Source: an uncultured Clostridia bacterium (lineage in GTDB: Bacteria; Bacillota; Clostridia; Christensenellales; CAG-1252). Taken from it: a DNA stretch of 33,128 nucleotides. The stretch covers positions 1 to 33,128 of the forward strand of contig CAMOTC010000008.1 in assembly GCA_946625545.1 (NCBI GenBank), written 5' to 3'. The position numbers and the translations under genes were made by a program. Every line of letters begins with the position of its first letter. Within the stretch, counting starts at the first letter, position 1. Under the pieces are notes generated by a model that was not told where the DNA came from, searched no databases, and worked only from the letters and a program-made list of their open reading frames with translations. Positions 26,904-33,128 of the stretch are shown piece by piece.

Positions 26904-29315
26904 ATGACGAAAAAATTCGGCGTAGGCGGGATGAGCTGCGCGGCGTGCGCGCTCGGCATCGAAAAGGGCGTCTCTCGGATCGAGGGCGTCACGGCGGTCT
27001 CGGTCTCCTTGATGGATCGGAGCATGACCGTCACTTTTGCTCTGCCTGCGACGGAGGAGGCTGTCACAGCGGCGGTCGTCTCTCTCGGATACACCGTCTT
27101 TCCCTACGGCAAGCAAGCGGAAGGGGCGAGCGAGAGCGCAAAACTGCTTCGCCGTTTCCTTATCTCCCTTGCTTTCCTTCTCCCCCTGATGTGGTTTTCG
27201 ATGGGTGGGATGATCGGACTCCCACAGCCGCCTAAGTGGATCTCCTATCTCATCCAATGGATACTTTCCCTCGCGATCATCGTCGTAAATCGCCGCTTTT
27301 TCTCGAGCGGGGCGCGCGCCCTTATCAAGCGTGTGCCGAATATGGATACCTTGGTCGCCCTCGCCTCTGCCGTCTCCTTCCTCTACAGCGTGGCGGTCAC
27401 GGTGATGACGATTTTCGGCGGGAGCGGGATGGTCTTTTACGAGTCGTCGGCGATGGTCTTGACCCTCGTCACTCTCGGCAAATATCTCGAAGAAAAGAGC
27501 AAGGGTAGGACGGGGCGCGAGATCGAGGCTCTCGTCCGCATGATCCCCACCGATTGCCGCGTGATGCGCGCAGGCGAGGAAGTGACCCTCTCGCGTGAAG
27601 AGGTCATAGTCGGGGATATCGTCGTTCTTCGTCAAGGAGACAGGGTCCCCGTGGACGGCGTGATCACGGAGGGATCGGGTCTCCTCGATACTTCGGCGAT
27701 CACGGGTGAGCCCATTCCCGTCGAGGGAGTCCCCGGTGGAAAGGCGATCTCGGGCAGTATCGTGACCAAGGGATATCTCCTTCTCCGCGCCGAGAAGGTG
27801 GGAGAGGACGCCGCTTTTTCTCGCGTCGTCAGAATGGTCAGAGACGCCGCCTCCTCCAAGGCGCCCGTTCAGCGGGTAGCGGACAGGATCGCAGGGGTCT
27901 TTGTCCCCATCGTGACGGCGCTCGCCCTCGTGACCTTTCTCGTATGGATGCTCGTGACAAAGGATGCGGGTCAAGCCTTCAAGTACGCAGTCAGCGTGCT
28001 CGTGATCTCTTGTCCCTGCGCCCTCGGACTCGCCACCCCCGTCGCGGTGATGGCGGCGGCGGGAAAGGGAGCCTCCATCGGCGTACTGTATAAAAATGCC
28101 GAGAGCATCGAGACCTTAAATCGTGTGAACTGTCTCCTGATCGACAAGACGGCGACCCTGACCGAGGGACGCCCCGCAGTCAAGGAGTTTATCAATCTAT
28201 CTGACCTGCCCGATCGGGAGATCTTTGCACTCGCGCGTGCGGCGGAGACCTCCTCGATGCACCCTCTCGCAGAGTGTATCCGCGCTTACTGTGGCGAAAG
28301 CGACCTCGTTCCCGATCGCGTGGAGTACGTCGCGGGGAAGGGTGCCGTCGCCTCTATCGCGGGCGCGCGCTACTATATCGGTAACGCCGCTCTCCTCCCC
28401 TTTACCCTCTCGGAGGCATACACTGAGAAGTACGCGGGCGCGACCCTCGTATATTTTGCGGGGGAGAGTGCTTTGCTCGCTGTCTTTGCGATCACCGACG
28501 AGGTCAAGTCCCACGCAGGGGAGACCATTCGCCGACTATCCGACGAGGGGATCACCTCTGTGATGCTGACGGGGGACGCCGCTACTGCGGCAAATGCCGT
28601 TGCCGCCGAGGTAGGGATCTCCGAGGTTGTCTCCGATATGCTCCCCGAGAATAAGGCGGAGGTCGCCGCGCGCTACAAGGCGCAGGGCTACGTTACCGCG
28701 ATGACAGGGGACGGCATCAACGACGCCCCCGCTCTCAAGACGGCGGATCTCGGCATCGCGATGGGCACGGGGACCGACGTCGCCATCGACTCTGCGGACG
28801 TGGTGCTCCGCTCGGGGGAGATCGGCTCGCTTTTGGACGCGCTTCTCCTCGCGAAAAAGACCTTCCGCATCATCAAGGGAAATCTCTTTTGGGCGTTTAT
28901 CTATAATCTCATCGCCATCCCCATCGCGGCAGGCGCCTTTGCCTATTTCGGCATTTCCCTGACCCCCACGATCAGCGCTCTCGCGATGAGTCTCAGCTCG
29001 CTCTTTGTCGTCACGAATGCGCTCAGGATCAATCGTTATAAGCGCTTTATCCCCGCAAATAGCGCGGATAGTCTATGCAAAAAGGAGGAATGTGATATGT
29101 GTTTCAAGAAAGAAGATAGCGTCCTGCTCCACGTCGAAGGGATGATGTGCGAGCATTGTAAAGCCCGCGTGGAAAAGGCTCTCTCCGCTGTCCCCGGCGT
29201 GACCAAGGTAAAGGTGGATCTCGCGAAAAAGACCGCGACGGTCTACGGGAGTGCGGCAAAAGACGCTCTCGTCGCCGCCGTAGTGGAGGCAGGATACGAG
29301 GCGGCTCTTGCATAA
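26904..29315 (+). CDS. copA: Cu(I)-type P1B ATPase with N- and C-terminal HMA domains
   Basis: GMSCAAC N-terminal HMA, CPCALGLATP, TGDGINDAPAL, YN in IYNLIAIP, MSLSS; C-terminal MMCEHC HMA; DKTATLTEG in place of DKTGTLTEG. Confidence 0.93.
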   Translation: MTKKFGVGGMSCAACALGIEKGVSRIEGVTAVSVSLMDRSMTVTFALPATEEAVTAAVVSLGYTVFPYGKQAEGASESAKLLRRFLISLAFLLPLMWFSMGGMIGLPQPPKWISYLIQWILSLAIIVVNRRFFSSGARALIKRVPNMDTLVALASAVSFLYSVAVTVMTIFGGSGMVFYESSAMVLTLVTLGKYLEEKSKGRTGREIEALVRMIPTDCRVMRAGEEVTLSREEVIVGDIVVLRQGDRVPVDGVITEGSGLLDTSAITGEPIPVEGVPGGKAISGSIVTKGYLLLRAEKVGEDAAFSRVVRMVRDAASSKAPVQRVADRIAGVFVPIVTALALVTFLVWMLVTKDAGQAFKYAVSVLVISCPCALGLATPVAVMAAAGKGASIGVLYKNAESIETLNRVNCLLIDKTATLTEGRPAVKEFINLSDLPDREIFALARAAETSSMHPLAECIRAYCGESDLVPDRVEYVAGKGAVASIAGARYYIGNAALLPFTLSEAYTEKYAGATLVYFAGESALLAVFAITDEVKSHAGETIRRLSDEGITSVMLTGDAATAANAVAAEVGISEVVSDMLPENKAEVAARYKAQGYVTAMTGDGINDAPALKTADLGIAMGTGTDVAIDSADVVLRSGEIGSLLDALLLAKKTFRIIKGNLFWAFIYNLIAIPIAAGAFAYFGISLTPTISALAMSLSSLFVVTNALRINRYKRFIPANSADSLCKKEECDMCFKKEDSVLLHVEGMMCEHCKARVEKALSAVPGVTKVKVDLAKKTATVYGSAAKDALVAAVVEAGYEAALA
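29097..29315 (+). CDS. Possible internally initiated CopZ-like copper chaperone (72 aa), in frame within copA
   Basis: Perfect AAAGGAGG at 29081-29088, 8 nt before in-frame ATG 29097; product is a complete HMA domain with MMCEHC. Confidence 0.5.
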   Translation: MCFKKEDSVLLHVEGMMCEHCKARVEKALSAVPGVTKVKVDLAKKTATVYGSAAKDALVAAVVEAGYEAALA

Positions 29316-29457
29316 TAGCGACGGCGCATAGCAGGTAGATAGGGATCTACCGCATTTCCTCTCCTCGCGGAGCGCTTGTCTTGCTACCATTCTTCCCGCC
29401 TCGCCGTGCGAAAGGGCAGGGAGTCAGAAAGAGTAGTCTTGCTTTATTCGGTAGCAC

Positions 29458-29482
29458 GGGCGGCATAGCCGTCGATCCGCCC
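29458..29482. other. Hairpin in a 260-nt non-coding gap
   Basis: GGGCGG ... CCGCCC with inner CGGC/GCCG complementarity. Confidence 0.4.
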
Positions 29483-29582
29483 ATCATCCGAGACTTGCAG
29501 TGCAGCGCATACTTCACTTGCGCGACCGCGCACAACATTACTTTATATAGAGAAAGCTTCACTGACAAAGTCGATTCTATAT

Positions 29583-29671
29583 AAAAAAACCCTGCATCGT
29601 GAAGTGCACCTCCAAAAGTTTTTCATTTCTGTCCAACTTTTTGGGTTCACCTCATCGCGCAGGGCTTTTTT
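29583..29671. terminator. Bidirectional terminator whose loop is interrupted by a 55-bp insertion
   Basis: AAAAAAA-CCCTGC-ATCG-[insert]-TCGC-GCAGGG-cTTTTTT between convergent copA and LMW-PTPase genes. Confidence 0.85.
29600..29654. mobile_element. 55-bp mini-element made of two IS3/IS150-like terminal inverted repeats
   Basis: TGAAGTGCACCTCCAAAAGTTTTTCA-tttc-TGTCCAACTTTTTGGGTTCACCTCA; starts TG, ends CA; flanked by TCG/TCG direct repeats (ATCG if the end is shifted by one base). Confidence 0.6.
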
Positions 29672-29681
29672 ATAGTCATTA

Positions 29682-30125
29682 TTACTTCAGGGCAAGTTGC
29701 CGTTTGATGATGGGCATCAGCTTTTGGAGGGCGGCGAGGATCTCCGAGAGGCATTCGCGGTAGGTCGCCTCGTCCTTTCCATAGGGGTCCACGATGTCGC
29801 CGCAACCTGTCATCTGTCCGAGGGTAAAGACCTTCGGGAGGGAGCCGAGGCGCATCTTGTGGCGTTCGGTCATGCAGATCACGAGGTCGGCGTTTTGGAT
29901 ATCCTCGATGGTGATCTGTGTGGCGACGTGCTTCTTCAGGGGGATCTCGGCGTTTTCGAGCGCCTTTCTCGCGTTCTCCGAGATGGGTGCGCCGACGTTC
30001 GCCACCACGCCGCGGCTCTCCACCGTGACGTCCTTAATGCCTTCTTCGCGGAGCATCTCCTCAAAGGCGCATTCCGCCATGGGTGAGCGGCAGGTATTAC
30101 CACTGCAGACAAAGATGATCTTCAT
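29682..30125 (-). CDS. Low-molecular-weight protein tyrosine (arginine) phosphatase
   Basis: IIFVCSGNTCRSPMAE active-site loop, VDPYGK acid loop. Confidence 0.94.
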   Translation of the reverse strand: MKIIFVCSGNTCRSPMAECAFEEMLREEGIKDVTVESRGVVANVGAPISENARKALENAEIPLKKHVATQITIEDIQNADLVICMTERHKMRLGSLPKVFTLGQMTGCGDIVDPYGKDEATYRECLSEILAALQKLMPIIKRQLALK

Positions 30126-31099
30126 AATACATTTCCTCCCGTTGCTTTTTTGATACGATCCATCGCGGCGAAATATTCCTTCCTGTCCGATAGATCCTCT
30201 ATGATCACGGCGCCGAATGATTCCGCCTCGCGGAGGGCGCCGTATATCCTATGTTGCGCTTCCCGCGCGTCTCTGCCGAGCGAGATCGCAGAGAGAGCGG
30301 GGTAGTTATCGATGGTCTCCGCCGTCGCGATGATGACGGGGTCTATCCCCTGCGCCTTTAGTGCCTCGTAGGCACGACCAAGGGACTCACGCCTCGCGAG
30401 ATAGCAGGGCACGCGCGGCGAATAGTGCTTGTATTTCATGCCGGGAGCGAGCGCTTCCTTGATCTCGCCGTGATAGTAGTCCCCGCTGCCGAGCACCGCC
30501 TTGATCTCCTCCGCGGTGATGTCGCCGGGGCGGAGTACGGTGGGCTCCGAGCCTGTCAGATCCACGATGGTGCTCTCGATGCCGACGTCTGAGTCGCCGC
30601 CGTCGAGGATCAGGGGGATCTTCCCCTCGAGATCGTTATATACGTGCCACGCAGAGGTGGGGGAGACGTGCTTGCTGACGTTCGCGCTGGGTGCCGCGAT
30701 GGGGACGCCTGCCGCCTCGATGAGCGCTCTCGCCACAGGATGAGAGGGGAAACGCACCGCCACGGTCTCCCGCCCGCCCGTCGTCTCGTCGGGGACGATG
30801 GGGAGCTTCTTGAGTATCATCGTCAAAGGACCGGGGCAAAAGGCGTCATAGAGAGCCTTCGCCTGCTCGGTGGGGTAGGCTATCGAGTAGATGTCCTCCC
30901 ATTTCGCGAGGTGCACGATCAGGGGGTTGTCCGAGGGACGCCCCTTGACGGCGTAGATCTTTCTGCTCGCCTCGCGGTCGAGAGCGTTGCCGCCGAGGCC
31001 GTACACCGTCTCTGTCGGAAAAGCCACGAGAGAGCCCTCTCGCAGTAATTTCGCCGCATAAAGCAAGTCTTCTGTCTTGTCTCCGATCTTTGTCGTCAT
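30122..31099 (-). CDS. L-threonylcarbamoyladenylate synthase (Sua5/YwlC/TsaC)
   Basis: VAFPTETVYGLGGNAL, KGRPSDNPLIVHL, SANVSKHVSPTSA plus C-terminal Sua5 domain (PGMKYKHYSPRVP); ATG 31099 with GAGAGGAAAG. Confidence 0.95.
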   Translation of the reverse strand: MTTKIGDKTEDLLYAAKLLREGSLVAFPTETVYGLGGNALDREASRKIYAVKGRPSDNPLIVHLAKWEDIYSIAYPTEQAKALYDAFCPGPLTMILKKLPIVPDETTGGRETVAVRFPSHPVARALIEAAGVPIAAPSANVSKHVSPTSAWHVYNDLEGKIPLILDGGDSDVGIESTIVDLTGSEPTVLRPGDITAEEIKAVLGSGDYYHGEIKEALAPGMKYKHYSPRVPCYLARRESLGRAYEALKAQGIDPVIIATAETIDNYPALSAISLGRDAREAQHRIYGALREAESFGAVIIEDLSDRKEYFAAMDRIKKATGGNVL

Positions 31100-31140
31100 G
31101 CTTTCCTCTCGCGGGATCAATCTATCCGCTTTTCCATTAT

Positions 31141-31177
31141 AACACGAAAAAACCGCCGCGGATACACTTTTCGTGTT
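31141..31177. repeat. Nested inverted repeat in divergent promoter region
   Basis: AACACGAAAA (31141-31150) and TTTTCGTGTT (31168-31177) enclosing CCGC-c-GCGG. Confidence 0.65.
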
Positions 31178-31193
31178 TCTCGCGGAAAATATC

Positions 31194-31222
31194 TTTACAA
31201 AAAAGTAAAAATATTGTATTAT
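31194..31222 (+). promoter_or_regulatory. Promoter for the small membrane protein/DUF1508 unit
   Basis: TTTACA (31194-31199), 17-bp spacer, TATTAT (31217-31222). Confidence 0.65.
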
Positions 31223-31261
31223 GATATAAAAAGTATTTGCGCTCACGCGCCCGAGGTAACT

Positions 31262-31444
31262 ATGCAAGCTATCAACACTTTCTTTAAGAATTTGGCTGTA
31301 AAGCTCTCTCTCCCGACCTTCTTTCAGGACAGCGGATTGCTCTTTAATAATCTCTTTCTCACCCTGGTCGCAGTCCTCTCCTTGGTCTGCTTGTTGCTTG
31401 TGATCTTCCTGATCCCGACGAAAAAGAGGGCAAAGAACGTATAA
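31262..31444 (+). CDS. 60-aa single-TM protein, paralogue of the N-terminus of the next gene
   Basis: MQAINTFFKNLAVKLSLPTFFQDSGLLFNNLFL... aligns with MAALNNFFKNLAAKIGLPDFFKSNTLIFNNLFL...; GAGGTAA SD. Confidence 0.75.
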   Translation: MQAINTFFKNLAVKLSLPTFFQDSGLLFNNLFLTLVAVLSLVCLLLVIFLIPTKKRAKNV

Positions 31445-31462
31445 TCTATCCGAGGTAATAAG

Positions 31463-32626
31463 ATGGCAGCACTCAATAATTTTTTCAAAAACTTAGCGGC
31501 GAAGATAGGGTTACCCGACTTTTTTAAATCAAACACCTTGATCTTCAATAACCTTTTCCTCAGCATCGTTGCGTTGGTTTGCTTGATTGCGCTGATCCTC
31601 GTGATCATCTTCGTTCCCGGCAAGAAAAAGAAGGCGGCAGAAGGTGCCGAAAAGTCCACTCCTGACGAGATCGGAGAGCAGAGCGCGCCCGCGAAGACCA
31701 CTTCCGCAGAGACTGTGGCGGAGACAGTTCCCGCTGAGAGCGCTCCCGTAGAGAGCGCTCCCGTAGAGACCGCTCCCGCGGAGGAAGCTCCCGCCGAGGA
31801 TCCCATCGCCGTCGAAGAAGCTTCGCAAGACGCTCCTGCCGAGGCTCCCACAGAGGAGAGCACGGAGGCGGAGGTCGCCGCAGACGAAGATGCGGAAACG
31901 AAGGGCAAGAACGGCGGCAAGTATGAGCTCGTGGAGAGAAACGGCGCCTACTACTTCCTCTTGAAAGCGAATAACGGACAGCTGCTCCTCGAGAGCTCTG
32001 CCTACACCTCGCTCTCGGGTGCGAAGGGGGGCATCGTTACCTTTAAGAATGCGGTGGAGAATGGCGAGTTTTCCATCGACGAGGACAAGAACGGCAACTT
32101 TAAGTTTATCTTGAGAGCGAGCGCGCGTTCGCAGATGCTCTACCACGGCGAGACCTATGCCACTCGTCAGAGAGCGGAGAGCGCCGTCGGCTCGGTCAAG
32201 AATTTCGCCTTTACCGACGTCATCAGAAAGGTCGTAGAGGACGAAGAGGAGGGCGCGGCAGCGACCCCCGTCGAGACCCTGCCCCTCAAGGACGAGGATC
32301 ATAAGGAAGGCGGCAAGTACGAGATCGAGGAGAGGAACGGCAGTTTCTACTTCCTCCTGAAAGCGAATAACGGACAGCTCCTTTTGGAGAGTCCCGCATT
32401 TACCACCGAGGCAGGCGCAAAGAGCGGCATCGACACCTTTAAGAAGGCGGCGGACAGCGGCTTCTTTGTCGTGGACGTGGATAAGAAGGGCAAGTTCCGC
32501 TTTATCCTCCGCGCCAGCGTCCGCGCTCAAATGCGCTACTACGGCGAGAGCTATTCGACCCGCCAAAGCGCCGAGAGTAGCGTGCACTCGGTCAGATCTT
32601 TCGCGCAGAAAGCTGTCTTGAGATAA
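31463..32626 (+). CDS. Membrane-anchored protein with Ala/Pro/Glu-rich linker and tandem DUF1508 (YegP-like) units
   Basis: N-terminal TM; (E/V)SAPVE repeats; two copies of GGKYE..ERNG.(Y/F)YFLLKANNGQLLLES...FILRAS.R.QM.Y.GE.Y.TRQ..ES.V.SV..FA. Confidence 0.85.
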   Translation: MAALNNFFKNLAAKIGLPDFFKSNTLIFNNLFLSIVALVCLIALILVIIFVPGKKKKAAEGAEKSTPDEIGEQSAPAKTTSAETVAETVPAESAPVESAPVETAPAEEAPAEDPIAVEEASQDAPAEAPTEESTEAEVAADEDAETKGKNGGKYELVERNGAYYFLLKANNGQLLLESSAYTSLSGAKGGIVTFKNAVENGEFSIDEDKNGNFKFILRASARSQMLYHGETYATRQRAESAVGSVKNFAFTDVIRKVVEDEEEGAAATPVETLPLKDEDHKEGGKYEIEERNGSFYFLLKANNGQLLLESPAFTTEAGAKSGIDTFKKAADSGFFVVDVDKKGKFRFILRASVRAQMRYYGESYSTRQSAESSVHSVRSFAQKAVLR

Positions 32627-32643
32627 TCATATTATCATCATCG

Positions 32644-32670
32644 GAGAGACGCCGCGAGCGTCTCTCTTTA
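32644..32670 (+). terminator. Terminator or attenuator hairpin
   Basis: GAGAGACGC-cgcga-GCGTCTCTC then ttta; sits 16 nt before the next start codon. Confidence 0.65.
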
Positions 32671-32685
32671 TTAAAGGAGCAGTAT

Positions 32686-33108
32686 ATGACCATCCTGGAT
32701 CTCTACAATAGCGGACATACCCTCCCGAAGTCCGAGCTGATCGAGCTCGCGAAAGCGCAGATCGCCGCGATCAGGCGAGGCTCCCGCTGGGACGAGTACG
32801 GCACGAATAACTATCTCGACAATATCTTTCAGGTATTCGCCGTCGCCGACGACGATCCCTCTTACTCGGAGTACGAGCTGTATAACGCCTGTGGGGTAAA
32901 TCACTGTCAGCGCGATTTCAAGGGCTTCGTGGAGCAGTGTCGTCAGGCTCAGCGTATCGAATTTTTGAATATCATCGCAAATCACTTCCACGAAGAGGTT
33001 CCCTCGGTGCGTCTTGCCGTCTCAGCCTTTGCCGTGATCATCTGCGTGTGGGACGGCAGGGTTAATCCCCTCGAGCGCGCCGCCCTCGGCACGATCATGA
33101 AGCTGTAA
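32686..33108 (+). CDS. Hypothetical protein, 140 aa
   Basis: Complete ORF with AAAGGAG upstream; C-terminal VWDGRVNPLERAALG weakly recalls TerB-like domains. Confidence 0.7.
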   Translation: MTILDLYNSGHTLPKSELIELAKAQIAAIRRGSRWDEYGTNNYLDNIFQVFAVADDDPSYSEYELYNACGVNHCQRDFKGFVEQCRQAQRIEFLNIIANHFHEEVPSVRLAVSAFAVIICVWDGRVNPLERAALGTIMKL

Positions 33109-33128
33109 CGGACGCCGCACAGACGGCG

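Noticed and set aside
26868-27974. 368-aa minus-strand ORF antisense to copA
   Set aside because: Overlaps strongly supported copA; translation is charged and featureless.
29347-29568. 73-aa minus-strand ORF in the copA downstream gap
   Set aside because: No SD, basic/Pro-rich composition and strong nucleic-acid level inverted repeats; more likely ncRNA or dispersed repeat than protein.
31529-32587. 352-aa minus-strand ORF antisense to the DUF1508 gene
   Set aside because: Its repeats simply mirror the sense-strand repeat domains.

Overview
33.1 kb bacterial chromosomal window, most likely from a Clostridia/Bacillota-type genome (inferred from gene content, strong AGGAGG Shine-Dalgarno sites, DapL pathway and GYTFAGW/CxxCG surface repeats; not provable from the window). 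Left to right: an (ATCT)13 microsatellite at the window edge; two tandem XRE regulators, the second a membrane-anchored HTH protein with a Cys-rich ectodomain; a small lipoprotein; a leftward rhamnose operon (rhaB-rhaA-rhaD, GH106-like glycosidase, GH125 exo-mannosidase); a TetR regulator; a small membrane protein; a polysaccharide deacetylase; a rightward DAP/lysine operon (dapA-dapB-dapF-dapL-lysA) coupled to malQ; a leftward MarR plus heterodimeric ABC exporter operon; an ABC/FtsX exporter with flanking operator-like palindromes; a CopA-type P-ATPase with a C-terminal HMA domain; a leftward LMW-PTPase/Sua5 pair; and a rightward membrane protein cluster including tandem DUF1508/YegP-like domains. 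Best leads: a 55-bp element made of two IS3-like ends inserted with a 3-4 bp target duplication into the loop of a terminator; a perfect internal Shine-Dalgarno and start codon inside copA that would release a free CopZ-like chaperone; a DKTAT instead of DKTGT phosphorylation motif in that ATPase; two apparently leaderless genes (rhaB and copA) with the same extended -10 about 6-7 nt before the ATG; and the transmembrane XRE/CxxCG receptor-like regulator with tandem operators. All family names come from motif recognition only; no database search was run.
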